A stretch of DNA of 64,000 nt from FW021-bin31 sp964478125 (GTDB lineage Bacteria; Bacteroidota; Bacteroidia; Chitinophagales; Chitinophagaceae): positions 1-64,000 of the forward strand of contig CAYZGR010000008.1 of the NCBI GenBank assembly GCA_964478125.1, read 5' to 3'. Positions 28,038-37,035 of this stretch are shown in pieces (the first letter of the stretch is position 1; each line of letters opens with the position of its first letter). The notes under the pieces were generated by a model. It did not search any database and was not told the DNA's origin. It saw nothing but the letters and a program-made list of their open reading frames with translations. Made by a program: the position numbers and the translations under genes.

Positions 28038-28068
28038 AAACGAAATTTCTATTTAAAGTACGGACACG

Positions 28069-28076
28069 CAAAGGTA
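28069..28076 (-). promoter_or_regulatory. Candidate -7 box of kup
   Basis: The minus-strand sequence is TACCTTTG, an exact TAnnTTTG match, about 32 bases before the GTG start. No standard -33 TTG was seen. Confidence 0.5.
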
Positions 28077-28116
28077 GGGTATAAATCACGAAACTTCCGC
28101 CCGCCCGCCACGAGCG

Positions 28117-28479
28117 CTATTTGATAAACCGGATGCTGAGAGGATATTTGTACAGCCTTCCCTCAGAGGCCTTAATCGTAGCTACAATCACTAAGACCAA
28201 AACGATTATACCCAACAACCACAACAAAAAAATACCCACAACACTAATAATCAAAACGATGGTAACCAGTAGCATGGTGATCTGGAAATTTAAAGATTCT
28301 TTGGCATGTGCGCTTACAAAAACAGAATCGTCTTTCTTGAGGAGGTAGATGATCAGCGGCCCGATAAAGGCGCTTAAAAAGGTGATCAGATGGGCCAGCA
28401 GGCCGAGTGTTTTTTCATCGCCCGAAGGAGGGTTTTCCGGTAAGTAATCTTTTCCCAGAAAAGAACTGTTTTCGCTCAT
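28117..28479 (-). CDS. DUF4870 domain-containing membrane protein
   Basis: 120 residues. A short polar N-terminus is followed by DEKTLGLLAHLITFLSAFIG, the family signature, and then three hydrophobic segments with the typical AKESLNFQIT motif. The length and layout match DUF4870 (Tic20-like) proteins. These small membrane proteins are widespread but have no defined role. It stands 79 bases before kup and 59 bases after the MFS gene, on the same strand. Confidence 0.88.
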   Translation of the reverse strand: MSENSSFLGKDYLPENPPSGDEKTLGLLAHLITFLSAFIGPLIIYLLKKDDSVFVSAHAKESLNFQITMLLVTIVLIISVVGIFLLWLLGIIVLVLVIVATIKASEGRLYKYPLSIRFIK

Positions 28480-28538
28480 AAAAAGATTTTTAGATGTTAA
28501 AAGTAATACAAATATTTAATATTTACATCCTTTTTCAC

Positions 28539-29801
28539 CTACGCGGTTCCGGCATGGAACGTTTGTTCTCTTGTCCTTCTTTTTTTAACCCCTCCCTCAA
28601 TATTGGGAAGAAATCCGGTTATCAACCCCAACAACGGTAAGAAAGAACAGACTTTAAACATAAAATAAACGCTTGTTTTGTCGGCCAAAATGCCGAGTAC
28701 TGCAGAACCCACGGCGCCCATTCCAAAAGCCAGTCCAAAGAACAGCCCGGAGACCATTCCCAGCTTCCCGGGAAGCAATTCCTGGCCATAAACAATGATG
28801 GCAGGGAAAGCGGAAGACAAGATAATCCCGATCAGGACGGTTAATATTACCGTCCAGAACAAGCTTACATAGGGCAATAACAAGGTAAACGGGGCCACTC
28901 CCAGGATAGACACCCAGATCACATTTTTCCGCCCGTACCTATCTCCCAAAGGTCCCCCGATCATGGTACCGGCAGCCACGGCAAACAGGAACACAAAGAG
29001 GTATATCTGGGAACTTTGAACCGAGACGCCAAAATGTTCGATCAGGTAGAAGGTAAGATAGTTCTTCATGGCGGCAAGGTAAAAAAACTTGGAAAAGATC
29101 AAGATCAGCAATATGCCTACGGCAAGTACGGTCTCTTTCCGGGAAATATGTAAAATATGGTCCATTCCGAGATTGATATGCTTTTTCCGGTGAAAATCCT
29201 GGCGTTTGAACCACCCCCCCACCTTCCATAAAATAAGGATCGCGATAAACGCCAAGAGGCAAAAGGATACAATGTAGTGTTGACCAAAAGGCACAATGAT
29301 GGCCGCCGCCATCAGGGGTCCGATGGCGGTTCCCGCATTTCCCCCTACCTGGAAGATAGACTGGGCCGTACCCGCGCGGCCGCCGGATGCATAGCGGGCC
29401 ATACGGGATGATTCAGGATGAAAAACCGAAGACCCGACCCCTACGAGCATTACAGAGATCAAGACCATTAAAAAACTCCCGGAATACGCCAGGCTCAACA
29501 GTCCGATCAGGGTAAACCCCATGCCGATTGCCAACGAATAGGGTTGCGGCTTCTTATCGGTATAATTTCCAACCACCGGTTGTAAAAGGGAGGCCATCAG
29601 CTGGTTTACAAAAGTGATCAGCCCTATTTGAGCAAAACTGAGATGAAAATCGGCTTTTAGCAAGGGATAAATGGCCGGTATCACCATTTGCAGGGCATCG
29701 TTCAGAAAGTGTGCCACACTCAAGGAAAGCAGGATCGATAGTACGGCTCCGCTTCCTTCTCCCTTTATCTTTTTTTGCGCCTTTATCCTTCCTAATAGCA
29801 T
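28539..29801 (-). CDS. MFS transporter, fosmidomycin-resistance (Fsr) type
   Basis: 420 residues with about twelve membrane segments. The N-terminal signature SVAHFLNDALQMVIPAIYPLL and the loop VGSSVFHPESSRMARYASGGR are typical of the fosmidomycin resistance efflux branch of the major facilitator superfamily. The true substrate is unknown. The start codon lies immediately after the stop of the ABC ATPase gene, so the two are probably cotranslated. It is the last gene of the lipid A cluster, which may only mean transcriptional sharing. Confidence 0.88.
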   Translation of the reverse strand: MLLGRIKAQKKIKGEGSGAVLSILLSLSVAHFLNDALQMVIPAIYPLLKADFHLSFAQIGLITFVNQLMASLLQPVVGNYTDKKPQPYSLAIGMGFTLIGLLSLAYSGSFLMVLISVMLVGVGSSVFHPESSRMARYASGGRAGTAQSIFQVGGNAGTAIGPLMAAAIIVPFGQHYIVSFCLLAFIAILILWKVGGWFKRQDFHRKKHINLGMDHILHISRKETVLAVGILLILIFSKFFYLAAMKNYLTFYLIEHFGVSVQSSQIYLFVFLFAVAAGTMIGGPLGDRYGRKNVIWVSILGVAPFTLLLPYVSLFWTVILTVLIGIILSSAFPAIIVYGQELLPGKLGMVSGLFFGLAFGMGAVGSAVLGILADKTSVYFMFKVCSFLPLLGLITGFLPNIEGGVKKRRTREQTFHAGTA

Positions 29802-30422
29802 CTATTTGAAATCTGTTATTCTTATAAAATCCCGACATCCTTCATATTCCATCGGGCTATTGGAACTAATAACGACCAGACGATCCTCCGCATGGCGGCT
29901 CTTCAGAAGGTGATGATAAATTGCAAATCCTTCTTCATCTAGATTGGTACAGGGTTCGTCAAGTAACAACACCGGCACATCCGAAAAAAAAGCCTGGGCG
30001 AGCTTGGCCCGTTGTTTCATCCCGCTGGAATAATATCTGATCTGCTTATGAAGCGCCGTTCCTAAATGAACCGTTTCTGCAATATCCTTAAAAGAATACC
30101 CTTTAAAAAAAGGTTTAAATCTCGTATGGAACTGAAACAATTCTTTTAAAGTAAACGCTTCTATCAATTCCAGATACGGCGCCGCCAGACTAATGTATTG
30201 AAAAACATTTTCCGGGCTCAAAAGGTTGCCTTCATGAGTATATTTTACCGACCCTTCCGTAAAAGTAAGGCTCCCGGCTATGATCTGCAGCAAAGTAGAT
30301 TTCCCGGATCCATTGGGTCCCAGGATAGCATAAGATCTGCCGGATTCAAAAGTGGCATTCAAATTCCTAAAGATCCATTCGTAATTATAACGCTTGCCGA
30401 TGTTGCTAAGAGATAACTTCAT
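29802..30422 (-). CDS. ABC transporter ATP-binding protein (orphan)
   Basis: 206-residue ATPase. Walker A is GPNGSGKST (about 34-42), the signature motif is YSSGMKQRAKLAQAF, and Walker B is VLLLDEPCTNLD. It is compact, like CcmA-type heme exporter ATPases. No permease gene is adjacent. It overlaps the end of lpxA by 17 bases and abuts the MFS gene, so it belongs to the lipid A transcription unit. A role in lipid or LPS trafficking is possible but is only inferred from position. Confidence 0.9.
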   Translation of the reverse strand: MKLSLSNIGKRYNYEWIFRNLNATFESGRSYAILGPNGSGKSTLLQIIAGSLTFTEGSVKYTHEGNLLSPENVFQYISLAAPYLELIEAFTLKELFQFHTRFKPFFKGYSFKDIAETVHLGTALHKQIRYYSSGMKQRAKLAQAFFSDVPVLLLDEPCTNLDEEGFAIYHHLLKSRHAEDRLVVISSNSPMEYEGCRDFIRITDFK

Positions 30423-31206
30423 TGCTTCTGCGGGTATAGCCTTTCATAATGCCCCGGTTGGATTCCCGTATAAAGGTAAGTACCTCATCGCGTTCATCCG
30501 TAGCCGGTATTTCTGTTTCAATAATACTTAAAGCATGAGAAACGCTGTAGCCGCGGACATACAGGATACGATAAATATCCATAATATGATTGATCTGTTC
30601 GAGTGTATATCCCCGACGCTTGAGGCCAATGGAGTTGACTCCCACATAAGAAATGGGTTCCCGGGCCGCTTTTACATAGGGAGGAATGTCCTTGCGGACC
30701 AATGCGCCGCCTGTAATAAAGGCATGGGCTCCAATTTTACAAAACTGGTGGACGGCGGTAAGTCCACCCAGCACAGCATAATCTCCCACGGTGATGTGTC
30801 CTGCCAGGGTCGTGTTATTAGACAATATACAACGGTCCCCTACAATACAATCATGGGCGATATGGCTGTAAGCCATGATAAGACAATGTTTTCCAATAAC
30901 GGTCTTCCACTTATCCTTCGTTCCCCTGTGAATGGTTACAAACTCGCGTATGGTGCTGTGATCCCCTATGATCACTTCCGTTTCTTCTCCTGCAAATTTC
31001 AGGTCCTGGGGAATGGCAGAAAGTACGGCGCCCGGGAAAATACGACAGTTTTTGCCTATCCTCGCCCCTTCCATAATGGTTACATTGGATCCTACCCAGG
31101 TATTTTCACCAATTTCCACATTCTTATGGATCACCGTAAACGGGTCAACCTTCACATTGGCCCCCAGTTTGGCATCAGGGTGGATATATGTCAGGGGTTG
31201 GATCAT
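30406..31206 (-). CDS. lpxA: UDP-N-acetylglucosamine O-acyltransferase LpxA
   Basis: Transfers a 3-hydroxyacyl chain from ACP to UDP-GlcNAc, the first step of lipid A synthesis. The 266-residue product has the hexapeptide repeats of a left-handed beta helix from residue 1 to about 190. It contains MAYSHIAHDCIVGD with the catalytic His region and a helical C-terminal domain (TLEQINHIMDIYRIL). Length is standard. It overlaps lpxC/fabZ by four bases and the ABC ATPase by 17, showing tight coupling. Confidence 0.97.
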   Translation of the reverse strand: MIQPLTYIHPDAKLGANVKVDPFTVIHKNVEIGENTWVGSNVTIMEGARIGKNCRIFPGAVLSAIPQDLKFAGEETEVIIGDHSTIREFVTIHRGTKDKWKTVIGKHCLIMAYSHIAHDCIVGDRCILSNNTTLAGHITVGDYAVLGGLTAVHQFCKIGAHAFITGGALVRKDIPPYVKAAREPISYVGVNSIGLKRRGYTLEQINHIMDIYRILYVRGYSVSHALSIIETEIPATDERDEVLTFIRESNRGIMKGYTRRSNEVIS

Positions 31207-32627
31207 TTTTCTCTATATTCTTTATTCACAAGTTGGGCAACGAGGTCCGCTTCCGTACACACTTTATTTCCTACAAAGACAGTGCCTCTCATTTCACATA
31301 TACCCCGCCGGATGGGGCTCAACAATTCCAGTTTTAACACCATGGTATCCCCGGGTATAATTTTGCGTTTGAATTTACAATTGTCTATTTTCAGGAAGTA
31401 GGTGTCATAGTTTTCAGGATCACTGTACGTATTGAGCGCTAGAATTCCCCCTGCCTGTGCCAATGCCTCAATTTGTAAAACCCCGGGCATTATCGGATTC
31501 CCCGGAAAGTGTCCCTGAAAGAAATATTCGTTAAAGGACACGTTTTTTACGCCTACCACATGGGAATCGCTCAGCTCAATGATCTTATCTACCAGCAAAA
31601 AGGGATAACGATGGGGCAGCGACCGCTCGATCCGGCGGATGTCATACAGGGGAGGTTGATCCGGAATGTATACGGGAACATCTTTCGCACGACGGTTTTT
31701 CCGGATATACTGCTTAATTTTCTTGGCAAAGGCCACATTGGAAGAATGCCCGGGGCGGTTGGCGATGATATGAGCCTTAATGGGATAACCTATTAAAGCC
31801 AGATCACCGACTACATCCAAAAGCTTATGCCGGGCAGGTTCATTGGGAAAACGCAGTTTGATGTTGTTAAGAATGCCGATTCCCTCCTGTTTAACAGAAA
31901 TATTTTTCCTTTTGAAAGCTGCCGCCAGGTGTTTGAGCTGTTCTTCAGTTACTTCCTTATCTACTACCACTATGGCATTATTCAGGTCTCCCCCTTTGAT
32001 CAGATTATGTTTTAGCAAATATTCCAACTCGTGCAGGAAAACGAAGGTGCGGCAGGAAGCAATATCTTTTTTGAAATCTCCCAGATCCTTCAATGCCGCA
32101 TGCTGGGTCCCCAATACCGGCGAATTGAAATCAATCAGCGTCGTTACTTTAAATTCATGAGCGGGCAGAGCCACCATTTCTACCCGCTTTTCTTTATCCT
32201 GAAAATCAATATTGTCTTCAATGGCATAATAGACCTTCTTCACATCTTGTTTTTGAACGCCTACCTTTTCTATAGCCTCAATAAAAGGAAGCGAACTGCC
32301 GTCCATGATAGGCACTTCGGGCGCATCAATGGTTATCAGCACATTATCTACCTGCATACCCACCAGGGCCGCCAACAGGTGTTCCACCGTACCTACCCGG
32401 GCGCCATTTTGTTCCAGGGAGGTGCCTCTGGAGGTATCCACCACATAATCTACATCTGCCTTGACCATCGGCTGATTGGGGAGATCTATTCTTTGAAACT
32501 TTATTCCAAAACCCGGAGTTGCAGGCTTTAATGTCATGCTGGAGGCGATTCCTGTGTGCAGACCTACTCCGGAAATATTTACTTCAGACTTAAGAGTATG
32601 CTGATATCGAGCATCGTTTTTATTCAT
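31203..32627 (-). CDS. lpxC: Bifunctional LpxC deacetylase / FabZ-type hydroxyacyl-ACP dehydratase
   Basis: 474-residue fusion. The N-terminal part (about 1-310) is the zinc-dependent UDP-3-O-acyl-GlcNAc deacetylase LpxC, with SGVGLHTG, the zinc-binding EHLLAAL segment, and HKLLDVVGDLALIG. The C-terminal part (about 325-474) is FabZ, with LPHRYPFLLVDKI and HFPGNPIMPGVLQIEALAQ carrying the catalytic His and Glu. This fusion is a known Bacteroidota trait. It joins the committed step of lipid A synthesis to fatty acid elongation in one polypeptide. Confidence 0.97.
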   Translation of the reverse strand: MNKNDARYQHTLKSEVNISGVGLHTGIASSMTLKPATPGFGIKFQRIDLPNQPMVKADVDYVVDTSRGTSLEQNGARVGTVEHLLAALVGMQVDNVLITIDAPEVPIMDGSSLPFIEAIEKVGVQKQDVKKVYYAIEDNIDFQDKEKRVEMVALPAHEFKVTTLIDFNSPVLGTQHAALKDLGDFKKDIASCRTFVFLHELEYLLKHNLIKGGDLNNAIVVVDKEVTEEQLKHLAAAFKRKNISVKQEGIGILNNIKLRFPNEPARHKLLDVVGDLALIGYPIKAHIIANRPGHSSNVAFAKKIKQYIRKNRRAKDVPVYIPDQPPLYDIRRIERSLPHRYPFLLVDKIIELSDSHVVGVKNVSFNEYFFQGHFPGNPIMPGVLQIEALAQAGGILALNTYSDPENYDTYFLKIDNCKFKRKIIPGDTMVLKLELLSPIRRGICEMRGTVFVGNKVCTEADLVAQLVNKEYREK

Positions 32628-32661
32628 ATTAAACCAGTTTCTCCCAAAGACTATCTATAGG

Positions 32662-33723
32662 CTATATTCGTTCCTTTTCAGTTAAAAATTGCTTAATCAA
32701 ATCCTCCAGCTTCTGAACCCGTTTTTCCAATTCGGGCAAATTTCTGAAAATTGCCTGACTTCTCAATGAACTTTTATATTCGAAGGCAGGGGTTCCCGTG
32801 ATAGCCGTATTGGGTTTGTTTACAGACTTGGCTACCCCGCTCTGTGCGTTAATACGGGTCCCGTCTGCAATATTCAAATGTCCGACAATTCCGGCCTGAC
32901 CGCCAAACATACAATTTTTCCCGATCTTGGTACTCCCCGACACGCCGGCTTGGGCTGCAATAACCGTATGGCTTCCCACCTCTACGTTGTGAGCTATCTG
33001 TATAAGGTTATCAAGTTTTACGCCCTCGGCGATTACAGTGGATCCGATGGTGGCCCGGTCGATGGTGGTATTGGCGCCAATTTCCACGTTGTCTTCAATC
33101 TTCACATTACCTATCTGGGGGATCTTTTTGTAATTCCCTTCTTCCTGGGGAGCAAATCCGAAACCGTCACTTCCAATAACCGTTCCGGCATGGATAATGG
33201 TATTATTCCCTATTGTACAATCAAAATAAACCTTTACACCCGCATGTAAAATGGTGTTGCTGCCCACCTTCACGTTGTCGCCTAAAAATACCCCCGGATT
33301 GATACGGGAATAATCTCCTACCGTCACATTTTCACCTATATAAGCAAAAGGGCCTACATACACCTCTTTTCCCAATGTGGCCGTATCCGCAATATACGAC
33401 GGTTGATAAATACCGGTTTTTGAAGTTTTCCGTTCGTTGATGAGTTGGTCATATTTTTCCAGAAGCAAAGCAAAACCCGCATACGCATCCCTGACCCGTA
33501 TAAGTGTGGCACTTACCGGTTTTTCAATTTCGAGTCCTTCATTGACAATAATAACGCTGGCACGGGTCGTATAGAGAAAGGCTTCATACTTGGGATTAGC
33601 AATAAAACTCAGGGTTCCCTCATCTGCCTGCTCAATTTTTGCAATATCATGAACCTGCACATCAGGATCTCCTTCGAGTTTCCCATTTAACAAAGTGGCA
33701 ATTTGAGAAGCGCTAAACTGCAT
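32662..33723 (-). CDS. lpxD: UDP-3-O-(3-hydroxyacyl)glucosamine N-acyltransferase LpxD
   Basis: Adds the second hydroxyacyl chain in lipid A synthesis. The 353-residue product has an N-terminal uridine-binding domain (about 1-100) with SFIANPKYE. A long hexapeptide-repeat beta helix (about 105-310) includes IGSDGFGFAPQ and the catalytic IQIAHNVEVG His. A short C-terminal helix ends it. I favour the ATG at 33723 (MQFSASQIATLL); another ATG at 33729 adds two residues. A -7 box lies in the end of the upstream HD gene. Confidence 0.96.
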   Translation of the reverse strand: MQFSASQIATLLNGKLEGDPDVQVHDIAKIEQADEGTLSFIANPKYEAFLYTTRASVIIVNEGLEIEKPVSATLIRVRDAYAGFALLLEKYDQLINERKTSKTGIYQPSYIADTATLGKEVYVGPFAYIGENVTVGDYSRINPGVFLGDNVKVGSNTILHAGVKVYFDCTIGNNTIIHAGTVIGSDGFGFAPQEEGNYKKIPQIGNVKIEDNVEIGANTTIDRATIGSTVIAEGVKLDNLIQIAHNVEVGSHTVIAAQAGVSGSTKIGKNCMFGGQAGIVGHLNIADGTRINAQSGVAKSVNKPNTAITGTPAFEYKSSLRSQAIFRNLPELEKRVQKLEDLIKQFLTEKERI

Positions 33724-33781
33724 AAACATTTATTTTAGACCGGCAAGGCCCCTGGTCCACACCAGCCAATGAACAATCAAA

Positions 33782-35011
33782 TTAAATTTCCCTGGGGCGA
33801 CAAATGTAAAATTTTTTTATGGGTATCAGGACGGTATTGTTAATTAGTGCATTTTCAACCGAGGAGATGTCCCGCACGGAACCGTCCTTAAAAAGAATGT
33901 TAATTTCTTCATTTCTAATATCGTATGTTTTATTGACGGCCATCCCGTGGAATACAAAATATCTCACTTCTTCTTTCGACCATTTCCCCTTTTCCGCCAC
34001 CTGCCTTTCCAGTTGCTCAAAGACCGGCTTACTCACCGGCCTGCTGCTTAACGTAAGCCGGTACAAATGCCGGTTAATAAGCCAGCTGCAAAGCGTGGAC
34101 AAAACCTTGTCCGGATGACCGGCCCATACTTTGATGGCTGAAAGTATATCATAATCATCCAATCGACAAAAATGTTCCAGATAGACCGGATCATTTACAA
34201 AGGTAGCACGGTCAATTTTCTTTAGCATAAAAAATGCCAAAGAAGGAGTTGCAAATAATTTTTCTCCTTTCAGGAAAAGCGCTTTTGCCCGTTTCAGGAT
34301 ATTAACCAAAAGATTCTCGGCGCTCAGAACCGTCTTGTGCAAATAAACCTGCCAGTACATCAGCCGCCTCGCCACAATAAATTTTTCGATGGAATGGATG
34401 CCCTTTTCTTCCACCATGAGCTCGCCGTTGTATACCGTAAGCATTTTGATAATGCGGTCGTATCCGATCACCCCTTCATACACCCCCGTATAAAAGCTGT
34501 CGCGGCTCAGATAGTCCATCCGGTCCACGTCCAGTTGGCCGGAGACCAGCTGATGCAGGAACTTTTTATGATAATCGCCTTTGAAAATACGAATGGCAAG
34601 GCTCAATTTTCCCTCCAGTTCCTCATTTAATTTTTGCATGATCAGTTCGGAAATATCTTCATGAGAAAGGCCCGCAGCAATAATATTTTCCAATGCATGC
34701 GAATAGGGGCCGTGTCCGATATCATGGAGCAGGATGGCTATACAAGCAGCAGTTTTTTCTTCTACGGTAATTTTAACACCTTTATCACATAATTCCTGCA
34801 AAGCCAGCCGCATCAAGTGATAAGCTCCCAGGGAATGAGATAACCGGGTATGCATGGCGCCGGGATACACCAGATGCGCGAGCGCCATTTGTAAAATACG
34901 GCGTAGTCTTTGATAATATGGATGTTGAAGTATCTTCAATACCAGCGGATCATCAACGGTGATAAAACCATAGACCGGATCGTTGATGATCTTTCGTTTG
35001 CTCTGATACAT
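33782..35011 (-). CDS. HD domain phosphohydrolase
   Basis: 409 residues. The HD metal site is visible: HTRLSHSLG with His59, LLHDIGHGPYSHALE with His96-Asp97, and a later DVDRMDYLSRDSFYTGV. This layout is that of the dGTPase/SAMHD1-like family. The substrate is not known; relatives hydrolyse dNTPs or nucleotides. It sits upstream of lpxD on the same strand with a 58-base gap and is divergent from porX. I recall this order in other Bacteroidota. Confidence 0.9.
   Translation of the reverse strand: MYQSKRKIINDPVYGFITVDDPLVLKILQHPYYQRLRRILQMALAHLVYPGAMHTRLSHSLGAYHLMRLALQELCDKGVKITVEEKTAACIAILLHDIGHGPYSHALENIIAAGLSHEDISELIMQKLNEELEGKLSLAIRIFKGDYHKKFLHQLVSGQLDVDRMDYLSRDSFYTGVYEGVIGYDRIIKMLTVYNGELMVEEKGIHSIEKFIVARRLMYWQVYLHKTVLSAENLLVNILKRAKALFLKGEKLFATPSLAFFMLKKIDRATFVNDPVYLEHFCRLDDYDILSAIKVWAGHPDKVLSTLCSWLINRHLYRLTLSSRPVSKPVFEQLERQVAEKGKWSKEEVRYFVFHGMAVNKTYDIRNEEINILFKDGSVRDISSVENALINNTVLIPIKKFYICRPREI
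33801..33808 (-). promoter_or_regulatory. Candidate internal -7 box for lpxD
   Basis: The minus-strand reading is TACATTTG, within the 3' end of the HD gene and about 78 bases before the lpxD ATG. It may allow the lpx genes to be transcribed apart from the HD gene. Confidence 0.3.
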
Positions 35012-35057
35012 AAACCCCGTACTCTAAGAAAAAGTTAAATTAGATCCTATTTTGCTA

Positions 35058-35094
35058 CAAAGCTACGATAGACTGGTAGAAATAGGTAATTTTG
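35058..35094. promoter_or_regulatory. Divergent candidate promoters for the HD gene and porX
   Basis: In the 101-base divergent gap, the minus strand has TAGCTTTG (35058-35065) facing the HD gene. The plus strand has TAATTTTG (35087-35094) facing porX, ending 18 bases before its ATG. Both fit TAnnTTTG. Neither has a good -33 TTG. Confidence 0.45.
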
Positions 35095-35112
35095 AATAAA
35101 ATAAACCACGAT

Positions 35113-36672
35113 ATGAGTAACAATACCAGCATACTATGGGTAGATGATGAAATTGATTCTCTCAAATCTCAAATCCTGTTTTTGGAAAATAAAGGCTACG
35201 AGGTTTCTGCATTAAGCAACGGATACGATGCCATCGAGCATCTGAAGGAAAACCTGGTGGATGCCATTTTACTGGATGAAAGCATGCCCGGGATGACCGG
35301 GCTGGAGACGCTGGGCCAGATACGCGAGATCAACCAGCAAATTCCTGTGATCATGGTCACGAAAAATGAGGAGGAAGATCTGATGGAGGATGCGATTGGT
35401 TCACAAATAACCGATTATCTCATCAAGCCCGTGAATCCCAACCAGGTTTTGATGAGCCTGAAAAAAATAATTGACAACAAACGGCTGGTTGCCGAGAAAA
35501 CCACCACTGCTTATCAACAAGACTTCCGCAATCTCTTCATGACGCTCAGCTCTAATCAGGATTACAACGAGTGGATGAACACATACAAAAAACTGGTCTA
35601 TTGGGAGATGGAAATGGCCAAGAGCAACAGTCCTGAAATGCAGGAAGTCTTTAATACCCAAAAAGCCGAAGCCAATACCGAGTTTGCCAAATATGTATGC
35701 AAAAACTATCTTAACTGGGTGCATCCTAAGACGCCGGAGGCCCCCATCATGTCGCATACTGTTTTCCAATATAAGATCGCCCCTCATGTAGAAAAAGACA
35801 GGCCGCTTTTTATGGTGTTGATTGACAATCTGCGTTTCGACCAATGGAAAGCCATCGAACCTATCTTTGCCGAACAGTTCCGGGTGCTGGAAGAAGACAC
35901 CTTTTACAGTATTTTACCCACCTCCACGCAGTACAGCAGAAATGCCATCTTTGCCGGGTTGATGCCCCTGGAAATAGAGAAGAGGTTCCCGCTTCAATGG
36001 AAAAATGATGACGAACAGGGCGGAAAGAACCTGCACGAGGAGGAATTTCTGGGATCTCAGCTCAAGCGGTTGCGAATGAAGGACATCCGCTTTTCCTATA
36101 CCAAAATCACCAATCACCAGGATGGTCAGAATATGGTAAACAATATCCATAATATGCTGGAGTACGATCTGAACGTGATCGTTTACAATTTTGTGGATAT
36201 GATGAGTCACGCCCGTACAGAAATGGAAGTACTCAAAGAACTGGCCTCCGATGAAACCTCTTATCGCTCCATTACCAAAAGCTGGTTCAGGCACAGTCCC
36301 CTTTATCAGGCCTTAAGCCGACTGGCCGAAAAAGACATCCGGCTGATTCTGGCGACCGATCATGGGAGTGTCAGGGTAAAAAAACCCTGTAAAGTAATCG
36401 GCGACCGGCAGACCACGACCAACCTCCGATATAAACACGGACGAAATCTCAATTATAACCCCGACGATGTTCTTGCTTTCCGTAATCCCAACGAAGGGGG
36501 ATTGCCAAGGCCAAACGTCAATTCCTCTTACATTTTTGCAAAAGAAGATGGTTATTTATGTTATCCGAACAATTATAACCATTACGCGAACTATTATCAC
36601 GACACCTTTCAGCATGGGGGGATCTCGCTGGAGGAAATGATCGTCCCCATTATAAGAATGGACTCCAAATAA
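35113..36672 (+). CDS. porX: PorX-type response regulator with PglZ domain
   Basis: 519 residues. The receiver domain (about 5-125) has Asp11/Asp12, phosphoacceptor Asp55 in ILLDESMPGM and Lys105 in DYLIKPVNP. A helical linker leads to a large C-terminal PglZ/alkaline-phosphatase-superfamily domain (about 210-519) with LIDNLRFDQW, STQYSRNAIFAGLMP and ATDHGS. This architecture and length match PorX, the regulator of the type IX secretion system with PorY and SigP. ATG at 35113 is preferred to a TTG at 35092. The sensor kinase porY is not in the window. Confidence 0.95.
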   Translation: MSNNTSILWVDDEIDSLKSQILFLENKGYEVSALSNGYDAIEHLKENLVDAILLDESMPGMTGLETLGQIREINQQIPVIMVTKNEEEDLMEDAIGSQITDYLIKPVNPNQVLMSLKKIIDNKRLVAEKTTTAYQQDFRNLFMTLSSNQDYNEWMNTYKKLVYWEMEMAKSNSPEMQEVFNTQKAEANTEFAKYVCKNYLNWVHPKTPEAPIMSHTVFQYKIAPHVEKDRPLFMVLIDNLRFDQWKAIEPIFAEQFRVLEEDTFYSILPTSTQYSRNAIFAGLMPLEIEKRFPLQWKNDDEQGGKNLHEEEFLGSQLKRLRMKDIRFSYTKITNHQDGQNMVNNIHNMLEYDLNVIVYNFVDMMSHARTEMEVLKELASDETSYRSITKSWFRHSPLYQALSRLAEKDIRLILATDHGSVRVKKPCKVIGDRQTTTNLRYKHGRNLNYNPDDVLAFRNPNEGGLPRPNVNSSYIFAKEDGYLCYPNNYNHYANYYHDTFQHGGISLEEMIVPIIRMDSK

Positions 36673-36705
36673 ACTAAACTACCCCTTCAAAAAATGCAAA
36701 ATCAA

Positions 36706-36736
36706 TTTGGCTGAAATAGAAAAAGATGTATTTTTG
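36706..36736 (+). promoter_or_regulatory. Promoter of tRNA-Asn
   Basis: TTTG (36706-36709), 19 bases, then TATTTTTG (36729-36736): a textbook Bacteroidota promoter. The tRNA begins 19 bases after the -7 box. Confidence 0.75.
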
Positions 36737-36754
36737 CAGCCCTTTGAAGAATAT

Positions 36755-36828
36755 TCCTGCTTAGCTCAGCTGGTTAGAGCATCTGACTGTTAATCAGAGG
36801 GTCGTAGGTTCAAGTCCTACAGCAGGAG
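36755..36828 (+). tRNA. tRNA-Asn (anticodon GUU)
   Basis: 74-base cloverleaf. Acceptor arms TCCTGCT/AGCAGGA with discriminator G, D-arm TAGCTCAGCTGGTTAGAGC, anticodon stem TCTGA/TCAGA around loop CTGTTAA (anticodon GTT at 36789-36791), and T-arm GTAGGTTCAAGTCCTAC. CCA is not encoded. It is a single gene with its own promoter and terminator. Confidence 0.97.
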
Positions 36829-36840
36829 CCTGATGATCAA

Positions 36841-36875
36841 GTAGTTATGAGTGAATTGCTTATAACTACTTTTTT
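36841..36875 (+). terminator. Rho-independent terminator of tRNA-Asn
   Basis: GTAGTTATGAG (36841-36851) pairs with CTTATAACTAC (36859-36869), an 11-bp stem with one G-T pair and a 7-base loop. Six T residues follow at once (36870-36875). This is the clearest intrinsic terminator in the window. The remaining 160 bases to the peroxiredoxin gene show nothing definite. Confidence 0.8.
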
Positions 36876-37035
36876 ATTTGATACACAATTGATCCTAAGT
36901 CCATGTAATTGCTTGCAATCAAAAGCAATTGCTTCCCATTCTGTATAAAAAATACATTGATAATCCGGTAATATTCTCCAATTTTTCGTAAACTTGTAGG
37001 GTCCTATAACGGTTATTAATAGTAAAAGATTTATC

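Noticed and set aside
30535..31401. A 288-residue plus-strand reading frame
   Set aside because: It overlaps lpxA and lpxC/fabZ, both secure, and encodes no recognisable protein.
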